DNA of 64,000 nucleotides from Acanthosepion pharaonis (GCA_903632075.3 CAHIKZ030000058.1:2947501-3011500); one strand, 5' to 3'; shown: positions 46,231-58,640, counted from the stretch's first letter. Translations and numbers: made by a program. The notes: generated by a model not told the origin, from the sequence alone.

Positions 46231-46320
<90 letters not shown>
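46231..46320. repeat. (TA)n block
   Basis: Three TA tracts separated by single-base slips. Confidence 0.95.
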
Positions 46321-46327
<7 letters not shown>

Positions 46328-46328
46328 G

Positions 46329-46392
46329 ACAAAGTCCGACAATTATTTTAAGTCATTTTTGTTTTTATCTTAAAATAATTGTCGGACTTTGT
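46329..46392. repeat. 24-bp perfect hairpin
   Basis: Arms 46329-46352 and 46369-46392 (AAAGTCCGACAATTATTTT core) are exact complements with a 16-nt loop. One arm plus flank matches the SINE terminus at 26020-26058, so this is a joined pair of such termini. Confidence 0.9.
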
Positions 46393-46440
46393 ACATCTCA
46401 TAATGTGTGACGTCATTTCTTTACATTTGATTCGCCATGA

Positions 46441-46675
46441 GCAGATATGAATGTACGTGAGAGATTCATGGAAGATTAAAGTTTAAAGACAGTAAATTCG
46501 ACATTGCTAACCGAACGCTCCTCTGTGGTCAAAATTGTTAAGGCACGTCAGGCTATATGACGGTTCCGTTTCTCGGACATTCAGGCTGGTAAATTTTATT
46601 TAATACTGTTTATTATTAAAAAAAAAGAGCATTTACTTAAATATTTTAATAAAAGCATTTTAAACATAAAAATGT

Positions 46676-46680
<5 letters not shown>
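46441..46680 (+). mobile_element. (TA)n-tailed SINE, longer 5' copy
   Basis: Has CAGATATGAATGTACGTG and GTAAATTCGACATTGCTAAC (also inverted at 25441-25560), then ATGACGGTTCCG joined by a deletion to TTTCTCGGACATTCAGGC, and ends AAACATAAAAATGTC before (TA)n. Confidence 0.65.

Positions 46681-46735
<55 letters not shown>
46679..46735. repeat. (TA)n microsatellite
   Basis: About 28 TA units. 46736-46998 carries a short hairpin CGGGT/ACCCG near 46772 but no gene. Confidence 0.95.
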
Positions 46736-46738
<3 letters not shown>

Positions 46739-46998
46739 GTGTATCAAAAATATTTTTCAAATTTAATGGGCGGGTTCCTCACCCGGAAACAAGAACGCAA
46801 GTCCATATGAACATATGCTCACAAATTCTTTATTTTTTTACATAAATGTTTACGGTAGACTTTGTTAAATGTACAATCAAAGATTCAATCAAAACATACC
46901 TTTGCAAATTTTAAAGCTGCTTTCAAACACTAAAACAAGGTAAAATGTTCACATAAACATATGTCAAAAAGGCAATCTTTGTACATCTAAACAGCAAC

Positions 46999-47335
46999 TC
47001 ATAACAAATATTCAAAATATCCTCGGCTTGCATCTACAAACGTATGCACGCGTCGGATCATTGATTGGCGGACCCTTTCAAATACTCCCAGACAGGCTCG
47101 CATTACACGATGATGAAGCGGCCCTGCATTATTAAAGTCTTCTGCATAAACTATTTGTTTTAGGTGCCCCCACAGATAAAAATAAAAAGTCTTGAGATCC
47201 GGGGATACGCACAGTCCATGGAAACAGTCCTGCCTATCCATCTTTCTTCGTAGATATCAGTCAGTGCATCGAGAAGAATGTGACTAACATGTGCTGGAGA
47301 CCCATCATGCGTGATCCACATGCATTTTAGTATTA
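46999..47335 (-). pseudogene. DDE transposase C-terminus (Tc1/mariner superfamily), cut by the satellite
   Basis: On the minus strand KCMWITHDGSPAHVS (second catalytic Asp region, about 47330-47285), YEERWIGR, then after a shift VSPDLKTFYFYLWGHLKQIV (third catalytic zone) and a C-terminus FERVRQSMIRRVHTFVDASR, GYFEYLL, stop at 46999. It is 80 open codons plus a shifted upstream part. The N-terminal half is absent because the 42-bp satellite starts at about 47326, within the codons before the Asp. Confidence 0.75.
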
Positions 47336-50300
47336 GTAGTGGAAAAATGTTAAGAAATTGGAAAATATAGTTAGTATTTATTTAAAAAAGACATTTGAAA
47401 ATATGTTTAACGTTGTTATTTTTATAGGACAAATGCTCTATTTATGATAAAAAAAATAATATTTATTATTAGTGAAAATGTCCGGAAAATATATTTAGTA
47501 AAGTATTGGAAAATAGACAAATTGGAAAATATATTTCCTATTAGTAGTGGAAAATGAGACAAATTGGAAAATATAGTTAGTATTAGTAGTGGAAAATGAG
47601 ACAAATTGGAAAATATAGTTAGTATTAGTAGTGGAAAATGAGACAAATTGGAAAATAATTTAGTATTAGTAGTGGAAAATGAGACAAATTGGAAAATATA
47701 TGGCGTATTAGTAGTGGAAAAAACAAATTGGAAAATATAGTTAGTATTAGTAGTGGAAAATGAGACAAATTGGAAAATATATTTAGTATTAGTAGTGGAA
47801 TTTGAGACAAATTGAAAATTTATATAGAGTATTAGTATTTGGACAAATGAGACTGTTTATGATAAAAGTATTAGTTAAAATTTATTTGGTGAATGTCCGA
47901 AAATGAGACAAATTGGAAAATATATTTAGTATTAGTAGGATTCGAAAATGAGATCAAATTGGAAAATAAGTTAGTATTAGTAGCTGGAAAATGAGACAAA
48001 TTGGAAAATATAGTTAGTATTACCATAGTGGAAAATGAGACAAATTGGAAAATATATTTAGTATTATAAAGTAAAATGAGACAAATTGGAAAATATAATT
48101 TAGTACAGTAGTGGAAAATGAGACAAATTGGAAAATATATTTAGTATTAGTAGTGGAAAATGAGACAAATTGGAAAATATATTTAGTATTAGTAGTGGAA
48201 AATGGACAAATTGGAAAATATATTTAGTATTAGTAAAAAATGAGACAAATTGGAAAATATAGTTTAGTAGTGGAAAATGAGACAAATTGGAAAATATAGT
48301 TTTATTAGTAGTGGAATGAGAAAATTGGAAAAAGTTGGTATTAAAATACAAATTGGAAAATATATTAGTAGTGGAAAATGAGACAAATTGGAAAATATAG
48401 TTAGTATTAGTATTGGAAAATGAGACAAATTGAAAAAATATAGTTAGTATTAGTAGTGGAAAATGACAAATTGGAAAATATAGTTAGTATTAGTAGTGGA
48501 AAATGAGACAAATTGGAAAAATATAGTTAGTATTAGTAGTGGAAAATGAGACAAATTGGAAAAATAGTTAGTATTAGTATTGGAAAAATGAGACAAATTG
48601 GAAAATATAGTTAGTATTAGTAGTGGAAAATGAGACAAATTGGAAAATATAGTTAGTATTAGTAGTGGAAAATGAGACAAATTGAAAAATATAGTTATTA
48701 GTAGTGGAAAATGAGACAAATGAGTTTAGTATTAGTAGTGGAAATGAGACAAATTGGAAAATATAGTTAGTAATTAGTGGAAAATGAGACAAATCTAAAA
48801 AATATAGTTAGTATTATAGTGGAAAATGAGACAAATTGAAAAATATAGTTAGTATAGTAATGTAAAAAATGAGACAAATTGGAATGTATAAGATTAGTAG
48901 TGGAAAATGAGACAAATTGGAAAATATAGTTAGTATTAGTAGTGGAAAATGAGACAAATTGGAAATATAGTTAGTTTTAGTAGTGGAAAATGAGACAAAT
49001 TGGAAAATATTTAGTATTAGATGGAAAATGAGACAAATTGGAAAAAATAGTTAGTATTAGTAGTGGAAATGAGACAAATTGGAAAATATAGTTAGTATTA
49101 GTAGTGGAAAATGAGACAAATTGGAAAATATAGTTAGTATTAGTAGTTGGAAAATGAGACAAATTGGAAAATATAGTTAGTATTAGTAGTGGAAAATGAG
49201 ACAAATTGGAAAATATAGTTAGTATTAGTAGTGGAAAATGAGACAAATTGGAAAATATAGTTAGTATTAGTAGTGGAAAATGAGACAAATTGGAAAATAT
49301 AGTTAGTATTAGTAGTAGTGGAAAATGAGACAAATTGGAAAATATAGTTAGTATTAGTAGTGGAAAATGAGACAAATTGGAAAATATAGTTAGTATTAGT
49401 AGTGGAAAATGAGACAAATTGGAAAATATAGTTAATTTTGAAAATATAAGTTTATTAGTGGAAAATGAGACAAATTGAAAATATAGTTAGTATTAGTAGT
49501 GGAAAATGAGACAAATTGGAAAATATAGTTAGTATTAGTAGTGGAAAATGAGACAAATTGGAAAATATAGTTAGTATTAGTAGTGGAAAATGAGACAAAT
49601 TGGAAAATATAGTTAGTATTAGTAGTGGAAAATGAGACAAATTGGAAAATATAGTTAGTATTAGTAGTGGAAAATGAGACAAATTGGAAAATATAGTTAG
49701 TATTAGTAGTGGAAAATGAGACAAATTGGAAAATATAGTTAGTATTAGTAAAAATGAGACAAATTGGAAAATATAGTTAGTATTAGTAGTGGAAAATGAG
49801 ACAAATTGGAAAATATAGTTAGTATTAGTAGTGGAAAATGAGACAAATTGGAAAATATAGTTAGTATTAGTAGTGGAAAATGAGACAAATTGGAAAATAT
49901 AGTTAGTATTAGTAGTGGAAAATGAGACAAATTGGAAAATATAGTTAGTATTAGTAGTGGAAAATGAGACAAATTGGAAAATATAGTTAGTATTAGTAGT
50001 GGAAAATGAGACAAATTGGAAAATATAGTTAGTATTAGTAGTTGAGACAAATTGGAAAATATAGTTAGTATTAGTAGTGGAAAATGAGACAAATTGGAAA
50101 ATATAGTTAGTATTAGTAGTGGAAAATGAGACAAATTGGAAAATATATTTAGTATTAGTAGTGGAAAATGAGACAAATTGGAAAATATAGTTAGTATTAG
50201 TAGTGGAAAATGAGACAAATTGGAAAATATAGTTAGTATTAGTAGTGGAAAATGAGACAAATTGGAAAATATAGTTAGTATTAGTAGTGGAAAATGAGAC

Positions 50301-53300
50301 AAATTGGAAAATATAGTTAGTATTAGTAGTGGAAAAATGAGACAAATTGGAAAATATAGTTAGTATTAGTAGTGGAAAATGAGACAAATTGGAAAATATA
50401 GTTAGTATTAGTAGTGGAAAATGAGACAAATTGGAAAAATATATTTAGTATTAGTAGTGGAAAATGAGACAAATTGGAAAATATATTTATTATTAGGAAA
50501 TGAGACAAATTGGAAAATATATTTAGTATTAGTAGTGGAAAATGAACAAATTGGAAAATATAGTTAGTATTAGTATTGGAAAATGAGACAAATTGGAAAA
50601 TATTTAGTATTAGTAGTGGAAAATGAGACAAATTGGTATTAAAAATATATTTAGTATTAGTAGTGGAAATGAGACAAATTGGAAAATATAGTTAGTATTA
50701 GTAGTGGAAAATGAGACAAATTGAAAATATAGTTATTTAGTATTAAGTGGAAAATGAGACAAATTGGAAAATATAGTTAGTATTAGTAGTGGAAAATGAG
50801 ACAAATTGGAAAATATATTTAGTATTAGTAGTGGAAAATGAGACAAATTGGAAAATATATTTAGTATTAGTAGTGGAAAATGAGACAAATTGGAAAATAT
50901 ATTTAGTATTAGTAGTGGAAAATGAGACAAATTGGAAAATATATTTAGTATTAGTAGTGGAAAATGAGACAAATTGGAAAATATAGTTAGAACAAATAGT
51001 GGAAAATGAGACAAATTGGAAAATATATTTAGTATTAGTAGTGGAAAATGAGACAAATTGGAAAATATATTTAGTATTAGTAGTGGAAAATGAGACAAAT
51101 TGGAAAATATATTTAGTATTAGTAGTGGAAAATGAGACAAATTGGAAAAAAAATATATAAGAAGTATTAGTAGTGGAAAATGAGACAAATTGGAAAATAT
51201 ATTTAGTATTAGTAGTGGAAAATGAGACAAATTGGAAAATATATTTAGTATTAGTAGTGGAAAATGAGACAAATTGGAAAATATATTTAGTATTAGTAGT
51301 GGAAAATGAGACAAATTGGAAAAATATATTTAGTATTAGTAGTGGAAAATGAGACAAATTGGAAAATATATTTAGTATTAGTAGTGGAAAATGAGACAAA
51401 TTGGAAAATATATTTAGTATTAGTAGTGGAAAATGAGACAAATTGGAAAATATATTTAGTATTAGTAGTGGAAAATGAGACAAATTGAAAATATATTTAG
51501 TATTAGTATTGGAAAAAATGAGACAAATTGGAAAATATATTTAGTATTAGTAGTGGAAAATGAGACAAATTGGAAAAATATAGTTAGTATTAGTAGTGGA
51601 AAATGAGACAAATTGGAAAATATATTTAGTATTAGTAGTGGAAAATGAGACAAATTGGAAAATATATTTAGTATTAGTAGTGGAAAATGAGACAAATTGG
51701 AAAATATATTTAGTATTAGTAGTGGAAAATGAGACAAATTGGAAAATATATTTAGTATTAGTAGTGGAAAATGAGACAAATTGGAAAATATAGTTAGTAT
51801 TAGTGGAAAATGAGACAAATTGGAAAAATATAGTTAGTATTAGTAGTGGAAAATGAGTCAAATTGGAAAATATATTTAGTATTAGTAGTGGAAAATGAGA
51901 CAAATTGGAAAATATATTTAGTATTAGTAGTGGAAAATGAGACAAATTGGAAAATATATTTAGTATTAGTAGTGGAAAATGAGACAAATTGGAAAATATA
52001 GTTAGTATTAGTATGGAAAATGAGACAAATTGAAAAAATATAGTTAGTATTAGTAGTGGAAAATGAGACAAATTGGAAAATATATTTAGTATTAGTAGTG
52101 GAAAAATGAGACAAATTGGAAAATATATTTAGTATTAGTAGTGGAAAATGAGACAAATTGGAAAATATATAGTATTAGTATGGAAATGAGACAAATAGTG
52201 GAAAATGAGACAAATTGGAAAATATATTTAGTATTAGTAGTGGAAAATGAGACAAATTGGAAAATATATTTAGTATTAGTGGAAAATGAGACAAATTGGA
52301 AAATGAGAAAATATAAATTGTGGTGGAAAATATACAAATTGGAAAATATAGTTAGTATTAGTAGTGGAAAATGAGACAAATTGGAAAATATATTTAGTAT
52401 TAGTAGTGGAAAATGAGACAAATTGAAAATATAAATTGGAAAATGAGACAAATTGGAAAATATATTTAGTATTAGTAGTGGAAAATGAGACAAATTGGAA
52501 AATATATTTAGTATTAGTAGTGGAAAATGAGACAAATTGGAAAATATAGTTAGTATTAGTAGTGGAAAATGAGACAAATTGGAAAATATATTTAGTATTA
52601 GTAGTGGAAAATGAGACAAATTGGAAAATATAGTTAGTATTAGTAGTGGAAAATGAGACAAATTGGAAAATATATTTAGTATTAGTAGTGGAAAATGAGA
52701 CAAATTGGAAAATATATTTAGTATTAGTAGTGGAAAATGAGACAAATTGGAAAATATATTTAGTATTAGTAGTGAAAATGAGACAAATTGAAAATATAGT
52801 TAGTATTAGTAGTGGAAAATGAGACAAATTGGAAAAAATTGGAAAATATAGTTTAGTATTAGTAGTGGAAAATGAGACAAATTGGAAAATATATTTAGTA
52901 TTAGTAGTGGAAAATGAGACAAATTGGAAAAAAATATTAGTAGTGGAAAATGAGACAAAGTATTAGTATTAGGAAAATGAGACAAATTGAAAATATAGTT
53001 AGTATTAGTAGTGGAAAATGAGACAAATTGGAAAATATATTTAGTTAGTAGTGGAAAATGAGACAAAATTGGAAAATATATTTAGTATTAGTAGTGGAAA
53101 ATGAGACAAATTGGAAAATATATTTAGTATTAGTAGTGGAAAATGAGACAAAATTGGAAAATATATTTGAAAAATATAGTTAGTATTAGTAGTGGAAAAT
53201 GAGACAAATTGGAAAAATGTTAGTATTAGTAGTGGAAAATGAGACAAATTGGAAAATATATTTAGTATTAGTAGTGGAAAATGAGACAAATTGGAAAAAT

Positions 53301-54826
53301 ATATTTAGTATTAGTAGTGGAAAATGAGACAAATTGGAAAATATATTTAGTATTAGTAGTGGAAAATGAGACAAATTGAAAAAATATATTTAGTATTAGT
53401 AGTGGAAAATGAGACAAATTGGAAAATATATTTAGTATTAGTAGTAGTGGAAAATGAGACAAATTGAAAAATATATTTAGTATTAGTAGTGGAAAATGAG
53501 ACAAATTGGAAAATATATTTAGTATTAGTAGTGGAAAATGAGACAAATAGGAAAATATATTTAGTATTAGTAGTGGAAAATGAGACAAATTGGAAAATAT
53601 AGTTAGTATTAGTAGTGGAAAATGAGTCAAATTGGAAAATATATTTAGTATTAGTAGTGGAAAATGAGTCAAATTGGAAAATATATTTAGTATTAGTAGT
53701 GGAAAATAGACAAATTGGAAAATATGAGTATTAGTAGTGGAAAATGAGACAAATTGGAAAATATATTTAGTATTAGTAGTGGAAAATGAGACAAATTGGA
53801 AAATATATTTAGTATTAGTAGTGGAAAATGAGACAAATTGGAAAATATATTTAGTATTAGTAGTGGAAAATAGAGTGGAAATTGGAAAATATATTTAGTA
53901 TTAGTAGTGGAAAATGAGACAAATTGGAAAATATATTTAGTATTAGTAGTGGAAAAATGAGACAAATTGGAAAATATATTTAGTATTAGTAGTGGAAAAT
54001 GAGACAAATTGGAAAAATATATTTAGTATTAGTAGTGGAAAATGAGACAAATTGGAAAATAAAATAAATTTAGTATTAGTATTAGGAAAATGAGACAAAT
54101 TGGAAAAATATATTTAGTATTAGTAGTGGAAAATGAGACAAATTGGAAAATATATTTAGTATTAGTAGTGGAAAATGAGACAAATTGGAAAATATATTTA
54201 GTATTAGTAGTGGAAAATGAGACAAATTGGAAAAATATATTTAGTATTAGTAGTGGAAAATAGACAAATTGGAAAATATATTTAGTATTAGTAGGAAAAT
54301 GAGACAAATTGGAAAATAAATTAGTAGTGAAAAATGAAAAAATATTTAGTATTAGTAGTGGAAAATGAGTCAAATTGGAAAATATATTTAGTATTAGTAG
54401 TGGAAAATGAGACAAATTGGAAAATATATTTAGTATTAGTAGTGGAAAATGAGACAAATTGGAAAATATATTTAGTATTAGTAGTGGAAAATGAGACAAA
54501 TTGGAAAATATATTTAGTATTAGTAGTGGAAAAATGAGACAAATTGAAAAAATATATTTAGTATTAGTAGTGGAAAATGAGACAAATTGGAAAATATATT
54601 TAGTATTAGTAGTGGAAAATGAGACAAATTGGAAAATATATTTAGTATTAGTAGTGAAAATGAGACAAATTGGAAAATATATTTAGTATTAGTAGTGGAA
54701 AATGAGACAAATTGAAAAATATATTTAGTATTAGTAGTGGAAAATGAGACAAATTGGAAAATATATTTAGTATTAGTAGTGGAAAATGAGACAAATTGGA
54801 AAATATATTTAGTATTAGTATTGTAA
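47326..54826 (+). repeat. 42-bp satellite array, about 178 copies
   Basis: Monomer: GTTAGTATTAGTAGTGGAAA then ATGAGACAAATTGGAAAATA and TA. It has 10 G and 1 C on the + strand (26% GC). The middle (about 49480-50450 and 50750-52000) is nearly uniform; the left 1 kb and many junctions carry deletions. Because 42 is a multiple of 3, long frames stay open on both strands (a repeating SHFPLLILTIFSNL on the minus strand, up to 324 codons). I treat them as artefacts. The left half mostly has ATAGTTAG, the right half ATATTTAG. Confidence 0.97.
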
Positions 54827-54830
54827 AAAT

Positions 54831-54990
54831 GTGACGTTGTCCCCCTGGTCGCAGCGTCGACTCTGTCGTTCGATCTCGTTCGCGGCGCCAACTGTGACGT
54901 GACGTGGTCCAGGGTTCCGATCCTATGGTCACGACACCAGTTGTGACGTCTTTGCCGCGGCGTCAGCTGTTCGCTCCTCGCTGCTCCAAG
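54831..54990 (-). repeat. Repeated LTR-end plus primer-site cassette, LTR A side
   Basis: On the minus strand ACGTCACA recurs, followed by CTTGGAGC, ACTGGTGTCG, GTTGGCGCCG and finally satellite. Each looks like an LTR 3' end joined to a TGG primer site. Confidence 0.6.
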
Positions 54991-56835
54991 TGTGACGTTC
55001 TAACCCTTTGGTTAGATGAATGCCAACCTCGTCGTTTCCCAACTCGCTTCCAACGCCTGGTTACTAGGGTAACTGCACTGATCTCTTGTTGCCTACCCAC
55101 TTTGTGATTAGATCTTAGACAGACGGGATCAAACAGGGATTGGGGCCGTATGCAAGCTGAGTCCAACGGGGTGATAAACACAAGAAAAAAAGAAAAAAAC
55201 TCACAAGGTAAAAAATTATTGAAGAAAAAAGGTAACAACTTTTTATATCTAAATGTTCGTTACACAAGATTATTCCTACCTCCCGACCCGTTCTGTGGAC
55301 CGTGGCACCAAGCTTCTACCATACAACTTTAAGGCTTCGAGTTGCTTGCTCTCTAGAAATTTGCATTTCGGGGTGTGGTTTGGTTTCAACACTGGGCGCT
55401 GATCTCTACCTGTCGTTCACGGCTGATTTCCCTCGCCGTCAGTGCGCGAATTAACTTCTTCTCTTCGGCTTCGGTTGGACGAGCTTATTCACTTCGGCTT
55501 GGGTTGGACGAATTTCTTCACTTCGACTTGGGTTGGACGAATTTCTCTTCTTAGGCTTGGTTTGGTTCCAACTTCTCCACTTAGGCCAAACGGCTGCTTC
55601 ACTTCGGCTTCTCTTGCCGCAAAGGGGTCTAATGGACAAGGCCCGCCGTCCGCGCTGCAACTCCAACTCCAACTTCGTCCGAGGCGCAACCCCAACTGAT
55701 TTCTGTCGATTGGGGTCCTGCTTTTATTGAGGCAGTCAAAAACTGGGGTGGGTCTGTCGGCGCCACGGTTTTCTTGATAATTCTAAAGACGTATTTTTTC
55801 TGATTAGGGATTTTCCATCATCGGTAACTTACTTTCACTCCTACTTCCCTACTGTGCCTCTGGGGGGAGGCGTATACCCGCTTCCCCTGGTCCTTCGTAT
55901 GTCAGGTGACCGCTCTCGACCAATGGGGTCCTGGTCGGGCATCTTTCCTCCTCCCTCTCACATCATGTGACCGCTCTCGGCCAATGGGGTCCTGGTCGGG
56001 TGTCTCTCCTCCTCCCTCATGTATCACGTGAACGCCCTCGGCCAATGAGACGCTGGTCGGTATCTTCGTGACGTCTCTAATCGGGCGTGGACAATCCGTG
56101 GCTTTGTTCTGGGGGAAGAAATACCTTGCTTAAAAAAACAAAATTTAAATTGTCCTTTTCGTACGAAAATGACGATCCCGGTTTTTTTTACACGTGGTAT
56201 CTGTCAAAACAGCCTATCTAATTGATACGATCTAAGAAAAGAATTTCTGAAACCTGTCGGCGGCCGTCTGAACGCAACAAAATATTTCATTCTCCCCGGC
56301 CGATAATAAAAATCTGTATTATCTCAAAAAGCGACATCACCTTGGGTGTTTTTTTTTTCAACTCTGGTATCGTCTGGGTTCTTGTATTAATGCTTTGTTT
56401 TCATATCCTTAGATACACTTCCCCATCTGTTACCTATCATCTCAATGACACCCTTTTCATTTGTTACTTATCAATATTTCTTTTTTTTCATTGTCCCTAA
56501 AATTTTATTTCTTCAACCAAATTGATAACAAACTCCCATCCTCCGCGGACACGAAAGTAGGTCGGTGCTTGACCTGATATTTTTGACATCTGATATGTGC
56601 CAGTCGAGCGTGTGTGTTTTCGCTTACGACCTGGTTTCGTATTATTTAATTTTCTCTTTTTTTTTTTTTTTTTTCTTTCTTTCTCCCAGATCGTCTGAAC
56701 GCAATTAAAGAATTATTCTCAAAACCCAAATATTTTTCAGCTCTAAATAATTCTCAAATGGTTAACAAACCGAAAAAACAAATCATATATTTATGAACAT
56801 CTCTTTTCAGCTTTCTAATTATGCATGGTGCCACA
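54991..56835 (-). repeat. LTR A of a GC-rich retroelement
   Basis: 1845 bp, beginning TGTGACGTTCTAAC and ending TGCATGGTGCCACA. Partner LTR B (61309-63150) is 1842 bp with the same ends and shared blocks (CCAACTCGCTTCCAACGCCT, CTCCCGACCCGTTCTGTGGA, TTCTAAAGACGTATTTTTTC-like). Minus orientation is favoured by AATAAAAGC at about 55720 and TGGCGCC just outside the left end. Inside are tandem repeats (55465-55575) and three 61-bp CCAAT modules (55906-56070). No polypurine tract is seen. No gag or pol is present nearby. Confidence 0.7.
55906..56070. promoter_or_regulatory. Three 61-bp CCAAT/E-box-like modules in LTR A
   Basis: GTGACCGCTCTCG, CCAATGGGGTCCTGGTCGGG and a pyrimidine stretch repeat from 55906, 55967 and 56028; the third has CACGTGA. 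LTR B keeps two such modules (62275-62385). CCAAT boxes and CACGTG are common promoter elements, so a U3 enhancer role is plausible but unproven. Confidence 0.5.
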
Positions 56836-56836
56836 A

Positions 56837-56865
56837 ATGAGACAAATTGGAAAATATATTTAATA
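56837..56865 (+). repeat. Orphan satellite monomer abutting LTR A
   Basis: ATGAGACAAATTGGAAAATA-TATTTA, identical to the right-half variant of the 42-bp satellite, begins 2 bp after the LTR A end. Confidence 0.9.
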
Positions 56866-57484
56866 AAAAATGATGTCATTAAAAATATTACATTTTGTCT
56901 CATTCCTCATAAATAGGCTGTTGCCCCACTATATTTGTACCTCAGGATAAATAATTTCAGTTTGTGTTGTCCCTATTTATGTTCCGGCAAAACAATCTTT
57001 CTTGTCATTGCACTTAATTCAGGGGTTTGTATTCATCACAACATATATCGAATATTTTAGAATAAAATGCTCAGATCAAAATTCAATTATAAACCCTGTG
57101 TCTCAGGCGACGGGCTGATTAGTTCTCGCTTGTAACACACATACATATATTGGCGCATATTTTTCGTCATGTCTTCAGGCTGCTGATTTTGGTAAGTAGC
57201 ATATCGACCGAGTGCCATAACTTTAATCTCGCCACGCTTCTTCAACATAAATACATTGACTAACTGTTTACCATGCTTAAGTAAATTTTCAAGTGACAGG
57301 TATATTGATTAATAAAGAGATGAAAATGAAAGGGAGAAAAGTGAGGTTGGCGTGGGTGTAGAAGAGGGAGAGGAAGGGGGAAGAGGGGGAAGAGAGGAAG
57401 AAGAAATAGGAAGAGGAGGAAGAGAAGAAGAAGCATAAATAATATAGGTAATAATAAGCACTTTAAAAAGAAAATATCATTCTT
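56866..57484. other. No gene recognised
   Basis: Possible remnant of the retroelement's inner region, but no coding homology. A purine-rich stretch spans about 57325-57430. Confidence 0.4.
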
Positions 57485-57990
57485 CTTTAAGGTGCCGTGT
57501 CTCTTCAGGACGTTGGCGATCATGGCTCTCCATAATTTCGCCTCCTTTGTAGCTCTTAATAAATTTTATCTTTTTGACATTCCTAAACCTTGCTCCGCCA
57601 TCCATCATTTCCCATGTTATGCGTTGTTTTCCACTAAGCCTCTTGCTTTCAATCTACCATGTGAGTATCAAGTTTTCCAAGCTTGCTTTTCTCATTGTAT
57701 GACATAGACATTGCAACTCTCTCTTTCTGGTGATAAATATAATGTTCTTTTTTGTCTCGATTTTCTCTAAAACTTTGTCGTTGCTGACATGTTCGGGTCG
57801 TGGTATTCTCAGAATCCTTCTGTAGAACCACATTTCCGTTGCTTCAAATCTCTTCTTCATCTGTCACGAGATTATCCAGCGTGTACTCACATATAAACGG
57901 ATTGATATTACATAACAGTTCAGTACACGTTTCTTTGTTTCTCAAGACTTTTTTTTTCTGTTTCTTGATACTTTGCTTAGCTTCTTCGTA
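57485..57990 (-). pseudogene. Endonuclease-RT LINE, C-terminal fragment
   Basis: Minus strand: KKRFEATEMWFYRRILRIPR (from 57860), PEHVSNDKVLEKIETKKN, IFITRKRELQCLCHTMRKAS, LENLILTW, then after a change the end MIANVLKRHGT (57523-57490) of the family. One of the clearest copies, with few shifts. Confidence 0.85.
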
Positions 57991-58009
57991 AGAAGAACAG
58001 GGAAAGACG

Positions 58010-58353
58010 TGAGCTGAAAACTAAATATATCAAATTCAATCAAGTACAAACGCTTTACAGAATTTGGAAAATGAAGCACAGAAATCCGAAGGTGAACTGG
58101 GATATAGAAAGAGGGTTTTCAAAATCTAAGCAAAGTATTAAGAAACATGAAAATTTTGCTAGAAAAAATGCTGAGTTCTGAGCTGCTATGTAATATCACT
58201 TCTCCTATATGACAGTGGATGTTGAACAATATTCTCAAAGATGTAGAGATGACTGGAGGCAGTAGAAATCTCGTCCTACAGAGGGATGTTGAGAATACCA
58301 TGGACTGAACACGTGAGAAACATTTTTTAAGGAAATGGAAACAAAAAGCAAAT
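58010..58353 (+). pseudogene. Endonuclease-RT LINE fragment, left of an insertion
   Basis: Degenerate + strand frames: AKYIKFNQ-like start, MLSSELLCNITSPI, a KDVEMTGGSRNLVLQRDVEN match to the KKRLEATEMWFYRRMLR zone, and WTEHVRN. It is interrupted at 58353 by a 287-bp insert and continues at 58641. Confidence 0.7.
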
Positions 58354-58640
58354 CGTGAAAATTCCTCTTTGGAGGAGTTTCTAACGCAGGCTTATTATCT
58401 CTCAGTTGCGTCTCTGCCTTTGACAGATGGGCAACTGAGAAAATTATACTGAAGAGGTGCCCAGACCTGGGGAACAGCTGCCCGAGGCCGCGCCCTTCCA
58501 TTGCACCAGAGGGAGAGATCGGTGCTCGCATCGATGCCAGCCCAACCGACTGTTGCAGGGACTGTGGGCAATATTTGTCTCTTGCCCGGGTTTAAGCGCT
58601 TGTGTCACATCTCGTTCTGGTGGGGGAACTAGTAAACACC
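58354..58640. mobile_element. 287-bp GC-rich insertion flanked by 38-bp direct repeats
   Basis: GAGAAACATTTTTTAAGGAA is found at 58315 and again at 58641, each continuing for about 38 bp with two mismatches. The insert (CCCAGACCTGGGG, GAGGCCGCGCCCTTCC, CTGGTGGGGGAACTAG) has no coding frame and no family that I know. Confidence 0.7.

Noticed and set aside
49455..50429. 324-codon minus-strand frame (and many others across 47.4-54.9 kb) as a repeat-protein gene
   Set aside because: The frames exist because the 42-bp unit is divisible by three. Several frames on both strands are open at once, and indels are not frame-preserving.
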